NCBI GenBank assembly: GCA_947383835.1
Contig: CANDEV010000008.1
Location: 62,001 to 126,000, forward strand
Source of the DNA: an uncultured Clostridia bacterium
GTDB lineage: Bacteria > Bacillota > Clostridia > Oscillospirales > Ruminococcaceae
Direction: 5' to 3'
DNA: 64,000 bases
The notes under the pieces were generated by a model. The model worked only from the letters and a program-made list of their open reading frames with translations, was not told the origin of the DNA and searched no databases. The translations under genes and the position numbers were made by a program. Shown piece after piece: positions 1 to 8,011 of the stretch. The stretch's first letter is position 1. The number at the start of each line of letters is the position of its first letter.

Positions 1-623
1 GTATTGAGATTTCCGCCTATAAGCCTGCCCTCCGCTTTACCGCCGTTTAAGGTCACCAGCTTGTTTGGTATCTTCTTTTCCGAGGGGAGCGGTTCATCCC
101 AATCTATTACTTCGTCGGAATAATAATCGGGAACAGGAAAAGTAAAGCTCTCCCGAAAATTAATAACGTCGCGTAAGCATTGAAACGCTATATCGCTGTA
201 CGTGGAAAGTCTTGCATAGCTTGTTACAAAATTAGTTCCGTAATAAACCGTAACGCCTGTTTGAGCATAAAGTCCCATAAGCAATGCCGTAACGTCCGAC
301 ATTCCAATAACAGGCTTCGGATTTGCCTTAAAATAATTATAATCAATATACGGCAGCATTCCGTTTGAAACAAATCCGCCCATATTTGCCATAAGGCAAT
401 CAACATTCGGGTCATAAAGCAACTCGTTAAATTCCGCCGCTCTGTCCTTTGCCGAGCCGCTTTTGTATGAGTAGCATTTTCCCCACAGATTTCCCCTTTT
501 TACCTTGCAGCCCTTTGAAACAACAAACTTCTCGGCTGAGAGCGCCGAGCTCGGAGAAAACGCTGTAATAGGATAGGAGGGGCTGAACACTCCTATAGTG
601 ATTTCTCTTTCAGATACTGACAT
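1..623 (-). CDS. LD-carboxypeptidase/MccF-like serine peptidase (family S66), 3' end outside window
   Basis: About 207 N-terminal codons are present; the reading frame runs off the left edge. The ATG at 621-623 has an AAGGAG site just upstream. S66 peptidases either cut the L,D bond of muropeptide tetrapeptides (LdcA) or detoxify microcin-like acyl-nucleotides (MccF). Visible S66 features are the N-terminal TIGVFSPSYP strand, the MANMGGFVSN segment near residues 78-87, and GMSDVTAL with the presumed nucleophile Ser109. The downstream Glu/His of the triad lie outside the window. The IDYNYFKANPKPVIGMSD layout resembles MccF-like members more than LdcA, but this is a judgement by eye. It stands alone, with a 70-base gap to the next gene on the same strand. 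Confidence 0.8.
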   Translation of the reverse strand, partial: MSVSEREITIGVFSPSYPITAFSPSSALSAEKFVVSKGCKVKRGNLWGKCYSYKSGSAKDRAAEFNELLYDPNVDCLMANMGGFVSNGMLPYIDYNYFKANPKPVIGMSDVTALLMGLYAQTGVTVYYGTNFVTSYARLSTYSDIAFQCLRDVINFRESFTFPVPDYYSDEVIDWDEPLPSEKKIPNKLVTLNGGKAEGRLIGGNLN

Positions 624-693
624 GGCAATTCTCCTTTTAAACTAAACTTAATTTGACGTACTCATCATAAAGCTTGTGAAGACAGGTTCTAAG

Positions 694-1146
694 TCATAGC
701 TTGTACTCTTTTCGGTACGACAAATTTTCAAAGTCCCAGTACTCCATATAAGGCTTTGCAAGCTCATAGCTCCATGAATAAATAAGCGTCGGGACAAATT
801 CGAGTACCCGCTCCGTCTCAAGCTTTGAGTAACTCATATATGCGGGCAGGAAATATTTTTTCATTGCTTTAATAAAAAATTGGTTGTCAGCAGGCTTGCC
901 GATACTGCGGCATTTGCCCTCTATGGAAAAATTCTTTACGGACAGGGCTGCGTTTTCATTCTGCATAAGCTGTTTGTATTTCAGATAATCTTCGTCTGTC
1001 TGGCAGTAAAATTTTCCGTCAATAACAACCACGCTCACGGGGCGGGAAGTGACTCTGTTTTCCGAGCAGGTGGAAAGAACCATTACACCGTGAGTACCTA
1101 TTTTCTTCCACAGAGCGGGAAGCTTTTCGGAAAAATCCATACTCAT
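694..1146 (-). CDS. Pyridoxamine 5'-phosphate oxidase-like FMN-binding protein
   Basis: A 150-residue protein with the split beta-barrel pattern of the PNPOx-like flavoprotein superfamily: an N-terminal helix, a GVMVLSTCSENRVTSRPVSV strand pair, a second pair VIDGKFYCQTDEDYLKYKQL, then the NENAALSVKNFSIEGKCR strands. These proteins usually bind FMN or a related cofactor, and most short stand-alone members have no assigned substrate. No PNPOx active-site signature for pyridoxamine oxidation is evident, so a generic flavin reductase-like role is as far as one can go. It is the downstream partner of the GyrI-like gene, 10 bases away, so the two are probably co-transcribed. The start at 1146 is preceded by a GAGGG ribosome binding site. 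Confidence 0.7.
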   Translation of the reverse strand: MSMDFSEKLPALWKKIGTHGVMVLSTCSENRVTSRPVSVVVIDGKFYCQTDEDYLKYKQLMQNENAALSVKNFSIEGKCRSIGKPADNQFFIKAMKKYFLPAYMSYSKLETERVLEFVPTLIYSWSYELAKPYMEYWDFENLSYRKEYKL

Positions 1147-1156
1147 TTTACCGCCC

Positions 1157-1627
1157 TCACTTTAACCCTATATAAACGTGTATATCCGCAAATTTCGGGT
1201 CTGCGCTTCTGTACTCCTCAAAATCGCAGATAAAGGAGCGGTCAAGCTTCATGTCCCATAGTTCCTGCCACAGCCTTTGGAGAGCGGCAAGCTGCTCCGT
1301 GGTATCCATTTCTCCCGTTATGGAAAATTCGGCGTACTTTCCCGACGGGATCTTTATTGTTTTCATTCCGTTCGGAAGTTCGGGATCGCCTGTTATCTCA
1401 CAGCCGACAGCGGCGGTGTAGTCCCCCTTTTCGTCGGCAGAATACTCGGTGTAAAGTCCCAAAGCGTAAGCGTTGGCACGGTCTTTCAAAGCGGGGAAAA
1501 TTTCCTCCGAATAAAACTTTTGCCAAAGTCCGCCGATAATATTCCCCATTTCGGGAGAAGCGTTGTTAGTCCTTGCGGTAAGTACGGCGACCGTTTTTTC
1601 TTTCAGTTCAACAATTTCATAATTCAT
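1157..1627 (-). CDS. GyrI-like effector-binding domain protein
   Basis: A 156-residue single-domain protein of the AraC effector-binding/GyrI-like superfamily (SOUL-like beta fold). The opening YEIVELKEKTVAVLTAR, the central ALGLYTEYSADEKGDYTAAVGCEI and the strand-helix unit PSGKYAEFSITGEMDTTEQL are typical of the fold, which binds small hydrophobic or cationic effectors. It carries no DNA-binding domain. An in-frame start 22 codons upstream is possible, but the ATG at 1625-1627 has GAGGTAA at a better distance and begins at the family's usual N-terminus. It is followed at once by the PNPOx-like gene, and the divided pair could respond to or modify a small molecule; that is inference. Confidence 0.65.
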   Translation of the reverse strand: MNYEIVELKEKTVAVLTARTNNASPEMGNIIGGLWQKFYSEEIFPALKDRANAYALGLYTEYSADEKGDYTAAVGCEITGDPELPNGMKTIKIPSGKYAEFSITGEMDTTEQLAALQRLWQELWDMKLDRSFICDFEEYRSADPKFADIHVYIGLK

Positions 1628-1708
1628 ATAATTACCTCGTTTCATATTTGATAAAACGAGTATAGCATACATAATATGACAACAGTCTGTCATATTAAAA
1701 AATAAAAT

Positions 1709-2602
1709 TCAGTATTTCTCCAGAATTTTTTTCAGCAAATTCTTATACCCCGAACGGTATTCTTTGGGCGAAATTATCTCCGCCTTGTCGCCGAAGCTTA
1801 AAATGTATTGATAAAAGGACGGCACGTCAGACCATGTGAACGTTACCTGCGCGGAGCCGTCCTCATCAAAGCGGGGAAGCTCTGTGCCGAATTCGTCAAT
1901 AATTCGCCACTTGACGGAGCTGTCAAACCGCACCTCGGCTTCTATCTCCCCCTTTGTGTGCCGAAGCTTGTCGCAGGAATATTCGGGAATTTCCCGCCGA
2001 GAAAATTTTTCTCCCGTTAGCCGCAGGTCAGCAAGCCTTGTCAGCTTGAACATTCTGTAATCGCCGCGGTTTTCGCACCAGCCCCAAACGTACCAATTAG
2101 ACCATTGGAATATCAGGCTGTACGGTTCGACAGTTCGGCTGCTTTCCCCTCTTGGCGAATAGTATGTAAATGAAATTTTTTCACAGCCGTTTATTGCCGT
2201 CCGAATAAGCTCTATTTTATCGGCAACAGCGGCTTTGTCCCAGGAGGAAAGGTCGATAATAATATCGTTCGCCCTTACCGTCCCGTCGGCGGAAAGCTTG
2301 TCCATAAGCTGACGGTAGCGGCTTGTCTCGGACACGCTGTCAAGTCCCTTGAGTCCCGCAAGAATACCCTGCATTTCACAGGACGTCAGCAAAGTCCTGT
2401 CTATCTTAAAGCCCTCCATGATCGAAATGCCGCCGCCGAAGCCACGCTCTGAAACTATAGGTATACCCGCTTTGTTTATGTCCTCGATGTCGCGGATTAT
2501 CGTCCGCTTTGAGACTTCAAATCTTTCCGCAAGCTCTCCCGCCGTTACCTTTTCTTTTTGGAGCAGAATTGAAAGTATCCCTATCTGACGGTCAATTTTC
2601 AC
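1709..2602 (-). CDS. HTH and WYL domain transcriptional regulator (YafY/DeoR-like)
   Basis: A 297-residue cytoplasmic regulator. Residues 1-60 form a winged helix (LLQKEKVTAGELAERFEVSK then RTIIRDIEDINKAGIPIV) of the HTH_11 type. Residues from about 140 to 225 are a WYL domain with the signature NWYVWGWCENRGDYRMFKL, and a WCX-type C-terminal extension follows. WYL regulators sense ligands, often nucleotides or nucleic acids, and many repress neighbouring genes. The start codon is GTG and shares GTGA with the stop of the esterase gene upstream, so the two are translationally coupled. The target and ligand cannot be read from the sequence. Confidence 0.85.
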   Translation of the reverse strand: MKIDRQIGILSILLQKEKVTAGELAERFEVSKRTIIRDIEDINKAGIPIVSERGFGGGISIMEGFKIDRTLLTSCEMQGILAGLKGLDSVSETSRYRQLMDKLSADGTVRANDIIIDLSSWDKAAVADKIELIRTAINGCEKISFTYYSPRGESSRTVEPYSLIFQWSNWYVWGWCENRGDYRMFKLTRLADLRLTGEKFSRREIPEYSCDKLRHTKGEIEAEVRFDSSVKWRIIDEFGTELPRFDEDGSAQVTFTWSDVPSFYQYILSFGDKAEIISPKEYRSGYKNLLKKILEKY

Positions 2603-3654
2603 AGTAAATTTTCTTCCTTTATCATTTTAATAAGCTTCTCCGAAGCCTTTTTGTGGGTAACATGGTTCGGGTGATTTTCCGAGCCTGTGCCGTCCTCCGG
2701 GAGTTGTCCGTCCAGTCTCAAAGCTTGAATTTTTTTATCGCCGATTTCCTTAACAGCCTCCTCGATCGCGGGGTACAATTCGTCCCCCATCATGCCCAGT
2801 ACGCATATTATTTGTGAGGACGGATTTTTTTCGCGAATGTGCAAAATAAAATTTTTGTACGCCGTCTTAAAATTATCTGCTCTTTCGGCTATGCCCTTTG
2901 TAAAGCTCATATCGTTAGTGCCGAGATTTATCACAATAACGTCGGGGGCAAAGCTTCCGAAATCCCAATCAATATGTTCGGGAATGTTTAAAGTCCCCTC
3001 AATGCCAATGTCCGTGTAATCGTAAAGCATGGGCATTACCCAGCTGTCGTTGGGCTTACCCTTGTCCTCCTTGCAGTCGCTGGAGTACACCCCGATAGTG
3101 CTCCATGAAATAAAGTTAAAGTCTGCGCCGAAGGCTTTAGCGGTCTCTGCGCCGTAGGTTATATAGGAGTTTTCCGTCGCCGTTCTGAAGCCCTCCTCGG
3201 CGGACTTTGCCTCTATGCCAAAGCCGCAGGTGATACTGTCCCCAATAAATTCAAATCTGCGTGGCAGCGGCTTTGAGGGGGCAAGCTCGCCCTCCGCCGA
3301 AAAGCTTACAATACCTGTCTTGCTAAAAGCCGCCTCGGAAAGCTTTAAAATTTTTATCTTGACGGTACGTTCCGTATCGCTTTCAAATATGATGTAGCTG
3401 TTTGTTCCCGACTCTATCGCAAACCTTTTTCGGGGGACTTCCTCATCATCAACAAAAACAGCCATATGACCTTGAAAAATTTCTTTCCAAGGCTCGTCAA
3501 ATGTCCAGTCCGTCCATATCTCGGCGGTAAGGGACGTTCCCGTAAAAAGAAATTCCACCCCCGAACAGCTCCAGCTTAAATAGCGGATATTGTTCTGAAA
3601 AAGACTTCTCCCCAGAACTCTCACATGGTTTTCGTCAGCAAAAAATTTATTCAT
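2599..3654 (-). CDS. SGNH/GDSL esterase of the CE2 type (N-terminal jelly roll plus esterase)
   Basis: A 351-residue protein with the architecture of carbohydrate esterase family 2: an N-terminal beta-sandwich (residues 1-125) and a C-terminal SGNH hydrolase. Block I is FIGDSITCGFG with nucleophile Ser140, block III is INLGTNDMSF, and the C-terminal HPNHVTHKKASEKL supplies the His. CE2 enzymes deacetylate plant polysaccharides such as acetylated mannan or xylan. There is no signal peptide, so it would act on imported, acetylated oligosaccharides. The beta-mannosidase at 36.8 kb also lacks a signal, and a shared substrate is possible but not shown by linkage. AGGAGG precedes the ATG at 3652-3654. 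It overlaps the WYL regulator by four bases. Confidence 0.85.
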   Translation of the reverse strand: MNKFFADENHVRVLGRSLFQNNIRYLSWSCSGVEFLFTGTSLTAEIWTDWTFDEPWKEIFQGHMAVFVDDEEVPRKRFAIESGTNSYIIFESDTERTVKIKILKLSEAAFSKTGIVSFSAEGELAPSKPLPRRFEFIGDSITCGFGIEAKSAEEGFRTATENSYITYGAETAKAFGADFNFISWSTIGVYSSDCKEDKGKPNDSWVMPMLYDYTDIGIEGTLNIPEHIDWDFGSFAPDVIVINLGTNDMSFTKGIAERADNFKTAYKNFILHIREKNPSSQIICVLGMMGDELYPAIEEAVKEIGDKKIQALRLDGQLPEDGTGSENHPNHVTHKKASEKLIKMIKEENLL

Positions 3655-3666
3655 AAAGCAGCCTCC

Positions 3667-4101
3667 TTATGCGTCCAGATCTACATCAATAAAATCGTAA
3701 AAAAGCTTGTATATTTCGGGGTAATCCTTTTTTGTACGCACAGGCTTAAGCTTCAGGTCGGTGAAGCAGTGCCTTGTCTCGCCTGTTGCCATAAGTGTGC
3801 CGTCCGCTTTGTTAAGCACGCGGTACGTCACCGTCATTTTAAAGCCGTTGAATTCGGAAATTTTCGGGATAATAACAACATTGTCCCCGAACCTCGCAGA
3901 AATTTTGTAATCGCAGGAAGCACCCAGCACTACGATCATAACCCCAATATCCTCCATTTTTTTATAAGAATATCCGACCTGCTCAAGGAAATCCACCCGC
4001 GCGTCCTCAAACCAGCGGATATAATTTGAGTGGTGGACGATACCCATTTGGTCGGTCTCGTAGTAGCTTACCCTGTGCTCGTAAAGCTTTATATCATTCA
4101 T
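3667..4101 (-). CDS. Acyl-CoA thioesterase, YbgC/FadM family (hot-dog fold)
   Basis: A 144-residue 4-hydroxybenzoyl-CoA thioesterase-like protein. The diagnostic catalytic loop is present near the N-terminus, YETDQMGIVHHSNYIRWFED, in which the Asp and the His-containing turn match the active site of YbgC-type thioesterases. The remainder follows the hot-dog strands (CDYKISARFGDNVVIIPKI and FKMTVTYRVLNKADGTLMAT). Such enzymes hydrolyse short or medium acyl-CoA or acyl-ACP thioesters in the cytoplasm. It is 12 bases upstream of the esterase gene and probably the first gene of a thioesterase-esterase-WYL operon. The true substrate is not deducible. Confidence 0.85.
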   Translation of the reverse strand: MNDIKLYEHRVSYYETDQMGIVHHSNYIRWFEDARVDFLEQVGYSYKKMEDIGVMIVVLGASCDYKISARFGDNVVIIPKISEFNGFKMTVTYRVLNKADGTLMATGETRHCFTDLKLKPVRTKKDYPEIYKLFYDFIDVDLDA

Positions 4102-4162
4102 AACATTAACATTCCTTTCGGTTTATACTATAGCAATCCATAAAAATAACCTTAAAATTACT

Positions 4163-4237
4163 GTAGGGGCGGGGTCTCCCCGCCCGCAGGCAACAGACAT
4201 TTACGCAGTTCTGTGGGACGGGAAACCCGTCCCCTAC
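4163..4237. repeat. P-family GC-rich double hairpin repeat, copy P1
   Basis: Two adjacent GC hairpins: GGGGCGGGGTCTCCCCGCCC and GGGACGGGAAACCCGTCCC, bounded by GTAGGGG on the left and CCCCTAC on the right. The outer TATAGCAATCCATAAAAATA to the left recurs at copy P2 (25.3 kb) and, inverted, beside copy P3 (39.4 kb), which shows that the unit is larger than the hairpins. It lies between lysS and the thioesterase gene. A shorter relative with the core GGACGGGGCTTGCTCC on the minus strand follows at about 4261-4290. Confidence 0.8.
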
Positions 4238-4324
4238 AATTTATGTCAAGATAATTTCAGGAAGGAGCAAGCCCCGTCCGACAAATGTCCTAATATTTTT
4301 ATTGACCCGCCCCCGCAAATATCA

Positions 4325-4350
4325 ACAGCCAACAAATTACTGTTGGCTGT
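4325..4350 (-). terminator. Hairpin downstream of lysS, possible terminator
   Basis: A perfect 10-bp inverted repeat (ACAGCCAACA and TGTTGGCTGT with a 6-base loop) 13 bases after the lysS stop in the direction of transcription. The tail after it (TGATATTTGCG on the minus strand) is not a clear U-run, so it may be a processing or weak termination site. Confidence 0.45.
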
Positions 4351-4362
4351 CGGGATATAAAA

Positions 4363-5940
4363 TTATTCTATAGGCTTCATGGTGGGGAACAGCAAAACGT
4401 CCCTGATAGACGGGCTGTCCGTAAGAAGCATAACAAGCCTGTCAAGTCCGAAGCCCAGACCTCCTGTGGGAGGCATACCGTACTCCAAAGCGGTGACGAA
4501 ATCCTCGTCCACGGAGGCGTTCGCGCCCTGCGCTCTCTTCGCTTCCGCCTGCTTTACAAAACGTTCCCGCTGGTCGATAGGGTCGTTAAGCTCCGAGAAA
4601 GCGTTGCCCATTTCACGGCAGTATATGAAGTACTCAAAACGCTCCGTAAACGCAGGGTCGGAGGGCTTTCTCTTTGCCAGCGGAGAATTTTCCACGGGGT
4701 AATCGTAAATGATAGTTGGCTGTACAAGCTTGTCCTCCACAAACGCGTCAAAGAAAGCTATGAGGACGTGTCCCTTTGTGGCGTTTTCGCCCTCGTCAAC
4801 TTCAACGCCTTTGGACTTCGCGCAGGCTCTTGCTGCCTCGTCGTCAGCCCAGTCGTTGTAATCAACGCCTGCATATTTCTTGACCGCCTCTATCATGGTA
4901 AGTCTTTCCCATGGGGACTCCATGTCGATCTCAGTACCCTGATAGGTAATAACGCCCTTGCCGCAAATTTTCAGAGTAAGCTCGCGGTACATCTCCTCTA
5001 TCAAGTCCATCATGCCGATATAGTCTGTGTACGCCTGATACATCTCAATAGTGGTAAATTCGGGGTTGTGGGAGGTGTCCATGCCCTCGTTGCGGAAAAT
5101 ACGTCCCACCTCGTATACCCTGTCAAAGCCGCCGACGATAAGACGCTTTAAGTACAGCTCCGTCTCTATGCGGAGGTACATATCAATATCAAGCGCGTTG
5201 TGGTGGGTCTTGAACGGACGCGCCGCCGCACCTATTTCAAGAGTGTGGAGGACGGGTGTGTCCACCTCAAGATAGCCTCTGCTGTCAAGGAAGCTTCTTA
5301 CCTCGCGGAGGATACGGCTCCTGTTCACAAAGGTCTGCTTAACATCGGGGTTGCATATAAGGTCAACATAACGCTGACGGTAACGCATATCCTGATCCTT
5401 TAAGCCGTGCCATTTTTCCGGCAGGGGCAGCAGGGACTTTGAAAGCAGCTCTATCTTCTGCGCGTGGACGGAAATTTCACCCTTGCGGGTGCGGAAAACA
5501 AAGCCCTCAACGCCAACGATATCGCCGATATCCCACTTTTTAAACTCGGCAAACTCCTCCGCGCCGATATCGTTCATGCGGACATAGACCTGCATACGGT
5601 CGCTGCCGTCGCGGACGTCTATAAAGTTAGCCTTGCCCATATCACGCCATGACATGATACGTCCCGCAATTTTAACGTTTATGCGTGAAGCTTCAAGAGC
5701 GGCTTTCAGCTTTTCCTCGTCATCTCCCGCTTCCGCCTTTGCCTTTGCTTCGGTCTCCTCGTAAGCCTTCCGCAGCTCGGCATTTAATATCGTCACATCA
5801 TACTTAGTGATTTCGTATGGGTTTTTATTTTTGGACTTTAATTCGTCCAGCTTTTCAATTCGTATTTTTTTTAAAATGTGAATATCCTGTTCGGTCTGCT
5901 CCTCTTCGGGAGCAGCATTTACCTGATTTTCTTCCGACAT
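4363..5940 (-). CDS. lysS: Lysyl-tRNA synthetase, class II
   Basis: A 525-residue class IIb aminoacyl-tRNA synthetase that charges tRNA-Lys with lysine in the cytoplasm. The N-terminal OB-fold anticodon-binding domain spans about residues 85-200 (IAGRIMSWRDMGKANFIDVR). Class II motif 2 is FRNEGMDTSHNPEFTTIEMY, and motif 3 is GLGFGLDRLVMLL near the C-terminus. The acidic, glutamine-rich first 40 residues make it slightly longer than the usual 490-505 residues. The ATG has an AAAGGAATG ribosome binding site. It follows greA by 42 bases on the same strand, and the two probably share the promoter upstream of greA. No T-box leader was found. Confidence 0.97.
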   Translation of the reverse strand: MSEENQVNAAPEEEQTEQDIHILKKIRIEKLDELKSKNKNPYEITKYDVTILNAELRKAYEETEAKAKAEAGDDEEKLKAALEASRINVKIAGRIMSWRDMGKANFIDVRDGSDRMQVYVRMNDIGAEEFAEFKKWDIGDIVGVEGFVFRTRKGEISVHAQKIELLSKSLLPLPEKWHGLKDQDMRYRQRYVDLICNPDVKQTFVNRSRILREVRSFLDSRGYLEVDTPVLHTLEIGAAARPFKTHHNALDIDMYLRIETELYLKRLIVGGFDRVYEVGRIFRNEGMDTSHNPEFTTIEMYQAYTDYIGMMDLIEEMYRELTLKICGKGVITYQGTEIDMESPWERLTMIEAVKKYAGVDYNDWADDEAARACAKSKGVEVDEGENATKGHVLIAFFDAFVEDKLVQPTIIYDYPVENSPLAKRKPSDPAFTERFEYFIYCREMGNAFSELNDPIDQRERFVKQAEAKRAQGANASVDEDFVTALEYGMPPTGGLGFGLDRLVMLLTDSPSIRDVLLFPTMKPIE

Positions 5941-5982
5941 TTCTTACATTCCTTTCGGTATATTTTATTATAGCTTATCCGA

Positions 5983-6462
5983 TCAATTTACTCCGATACC
6001 GAGAATTTCCATTCTGATAGTACCGATAGGCGCTTCAACCTCAACAACGTCTCCGACTTTCTTTTTGAGGACTGCAATTCCGATAGGCGCGTCCTCGGAA
6101 ATTTTGTTGTTCTCGGGGTCCGCTTCGGTAGAGCCTACTATCTGGAGGGTCATTTCCTCTTCAAGCTCCAAGTCCTTTAAAGTCACCGTAGAGCCGACTT
6201 CAACCTCGTCGCTGGAAAGCTCCGATTCGTCCACAACGATAGCGTTGGCAATGGTCATCTCCATTTCCTGAATTTTAGCTTCAAGAATACCCTGCTCGTT
6301 CTTAGCCTCGTCGTACTCGGCGTTTTCGGAAAGGTCTCCGAACGCTCTTGCTTCTTTGAGCTTTTGAGCAACCTCTGCACGTTTTACAGTGATAAGGTAC
6401 TCCAGCTCCTGTTCCATTTTCTTATATCCCTCTGCGGACATTCTGACTTTTTTTACAGCCAT
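5983..6462 (-). CDS. greA: Transcription elongation factor GreA
   Basis: A 159-residue protein, the standard length for GreA. The N-terminal coiled coil (residues 1-75) carries the KMEQELEYLITVKRAEV helix and the tip DLSENAEYDEAKNEQ with the two acidic residues that stimulate the RNA polymerase cleavage reaction. The C-terminal FKBP-like domain ends PIGTIRMEILGI. GreA rescues backtracked RNA polymerase. The gene has its own sigma-A promoter 46-74 bases upstream and is followed by lysS, a linkage common in Firmicutes. Confidence 0.97.
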   Translation of the reverse strand: MAVKKVRMSAEGYKKMEQELEYLITVKRAEVAQKLKEARAFGDLSENAEYDEAKNEQGILEAKIQEMEMTIANAIVVDESELSSDEVEVGSTVTLKDLELEEEMTLQIVGSTEADPENNKISEDAPIGIAVLKKKVGDVVEVEAPIGTIRMEILGIGVN

Positions 6463-6507
6463 TCAAATCAAATCCTTTCCGTATAAAAACAATTACTCTA
6501 AAGTTTT

Positions 6508-6536
6508 ATTATATAGTATATTTTTGCCATTGTCAA
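6508..6536 (-). promoter_or_regulatory. Sigma-A promoter of greA-lysS
   Basis: Read on the minus strand: TTGACA at 6536-6531, a 17-base spacer, TATAAT at 6513-6508. Both hexamers are perfect consensus. The start codon of greA is about 45 bases downstream. Confidence 0.9.
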
Positions 6537-6571
6537 GCAAAAAAACGATTTACCTCAAAAAATCATTCGTC

Positions 6572-7525
6572 CTAACCCTCATAGGTATCTTCAGAGCTGT
6601 CTCCCGAACCGTCGTCTTCTTCGTTTGCGCCGTCCGCCTTGATCTGCTCCAAAATATCATAGACCACCTTTTCGAGCCGTGAGGTTGGACGCTCTATCCT
6701 CTCCAGCATTTCCTCGTCAAGGGTGATTATTCTGCCGTTTTCAACAGCTTCAAGACCGCTTGGCAGGACTTCCTCCGAAACGCTGTGGGGGAGGATCAGC
6801 CATTGCGGGTCAAGCTCCAGAAGCTCCTCCTCCGTCAGGGAAATATCCTCGCTGTCCCCTGCGGCGTTTGTGCCGAAGCTTGAAAAAAAGCTGCCCGCAA
6901 AAGTGGAATTTGAAGCCGCGGCAAGGTCGGGTGACATGATATACACAAAGCTTTCAACAGCGCCCTGCGCTTCAAAAAGAGCGCTGAAAAGCGGCTTTAA
7001 AGCCTCGGACGCTTTTTCCTCGCTGTCAAGCCTGCCGCCGAAAACCCCTGCAATATCCCTGTAGCAGGCGTAAAGCTCCTCCACGGAATTAGGGGCGGAA
7101 ATTATCAATACCCTCGTCCCCGCATTTTCGATACGTGTAATATCCTTTTTGGCTATAGGGCTGTGAGATATAAGCAATTGCGGATTTGCTGCAATTATCG
7201 CTTCAACGTCCGGATTTGCGGCAGAGCCGAGACTTATTTTATTTTCCACATCTTCGGGGTAATCGCAGTAGCTGCTCCTGCCGATAATTTTATCGCCGAA
7301 GCCAAGCTGACAGATGATCTCTGTAATTGCAGGGGAAAGGCTCCCCACGGAGTCGGGCTGTTCGTTGAAAATAAGAGAACCTGCTGTGACGGGGTAGGGT
7401 CTTTCGGTAACGGTAGTTTCCGCGGCAGTTTCCGGAATCTCCTCCTCCACCTCGGAGCAGCCGCCCATAATCACCGCTGAAGCAAGGCAGGTACACAAAA
7501 GAATTTTTTTTACAAATTTATACAA
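6572..7525 (-). CDS. ABC transporter substrate-binding lipoprotein, BtuF/FhuD-like (cobalamin or iron-chelate type)
   Basis: A PeriBP_2-fold lipoprotein of about 317 residues. The signal peptide MYKFVKKILLCTCLASAVIM is followed by lipobox GGC and an acidic, Thr/Glu-rich linker. The binding domain opens with VGSLSPAITEIICQLGFGDK and IIGRSSYCDYPEDV, and continues with DVEAIIAANPQLLISHSPI, the hallmark layout of BtuF/FhuD/FepB-type receptors. Ligand classes for this fold are cobalamin, haem or siderophores; the sequence does not choose between them. The start is taken as TTG at 7523-7525 with GGAAG upstream; an earlier in-frame TTG at 7540 is possible. No permease or ATPase gene is adjacent, so it is an orphan receptor here. 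Confidence 0.8.
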   Translation of the reverse strand: MYKFVKKILLCTCLASAVIMGGCSEVEEEIPETAAETTVTERPYPVTAGSLIFNEQPDSVGSLSPAITEIICQLGFGDKIIGRSSYCDYPEDVENKISLGSAANPDVEAIIAANPQLLISHSPIAKKDITRIENAGTRVLIISAPNSVEELYACYRDIAGVFGGRLDSEEKASEALKPLFSALFEAQGAVESFVYIMSPDLAAASNSTFAGSFFSSFGTNAAGDSEDISLTEEELLELDPQWLILPHSVSEEVLPSGLEAVENGRIITLDEEMLERIERPTSRLEKVVYDILEQIKADGANEEDDGSGDSSEDTYEG

Positions 7526-7643
7526 AATACAAACTTCCAATACAATAATTTACATAATAGTATAACATATTTTTGCTGAAATTACAATAGAAAAATATAC
7601 AAAAACATTTTTGCGCCCGCAATTTCCGCCGCGTCAAGCCGCA

Positions 7644-7747
7644 ATACTAATCTCCAATTAAAAGTGTAAATAAAAAATCTGCGCAAAACCACACATATCA
7701 AAGCTTTTGCTTGATCTTTTATACACTTTTTAATTGGATATTAGTAT
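7644..7747. repeat. MITE-like hairpin element, copy M1
   Basis: A 104-bp imperfect palindrome bounded by ATACTAATCTCCAATTAAAA and its inverse ending GGATATTAGTAT. It belongs to the five-copy family described under findings and to the same subfamily as M3 at 36.5 kb, in opposite orientation. No coding sequence is inside. It sits in the 480-base divergent gap between the BtuF-like gene and the carboxypeptidase gene. Confidence 0.85.
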
Positions 7748-7841
7748 AACGTTTTCCCGGCTCACAGCAAAATATCAATCGGCGCAGATAAAAATTTTAA
7801 ATATTTTATAAAAACCTATTCCCTTTTACGTGAAAATTTGT

Positions 7842-7847
7842 TATAAT
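7842..7847 (+). promoter_or_regulatory. Extended -10 promoter for the carboxypeptidase gene
   Basis: TGTTATAAT gives a TGnTATAAT extended -10 element at 7839-7847. The -35 position 17 bases upstream (TTCCCT) is poor, which fits an extended -10 promoter. The start codon is 160 bases downstream, leaving a long leader that holds the palindrome and hairpin described next. Confidence 0.6.
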
Positions 7848-7910
7848 AAAAATAGTAAACGGCATTGAAATTGGCGCTTTCAGTCTGCGCCAAAAGCATA
7901 TATGCAAATT

Positions 7911-7930
7911 TTGACTTGACTTCAAGTCAA
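7911..7930. promoter_or_regulatory. Perfect 9-2-9 palindrome in the carboxypeptidase leader
   Basis: TTGACTTGA, two bases, TCAAGTCAA. It lies about 65 bases after the extended -10, inside the predicted leader, and is a plausible operator or RNA hairpin. The proteins that might bind it are unknown. Confidence 0.5.
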
Positions 7931-7966
7931 ATTTCTAATGCCGGTTACTGTTACAGAAACTTTTTT

Positions 7967-8011
7967 GGAAAGGAGTATACCTTAAAACATTTTAAGGTAT
8001 AACAATATATG
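7967..8011 (+). promoter_or_regulatory. Hairpin-bridged ribosome binding site
   Basis: GGAAAGGAG (7967-7975) is a near-perfect Shine-Dalgarno but is 33 bases from the ATG at 8009. A perfect 12-bp inverted repeat fills the gap: TATACCTTAAAA at 7976-7987 and TTTTAAGGTATA at 7990-8001. Folding would leave the Shine-Dalgarno 7 bases from the ATG across the base of the stem. No in-frame start is available upstream, because a TAA at 8000-8002 closes the frame. Confidence 0.7.
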
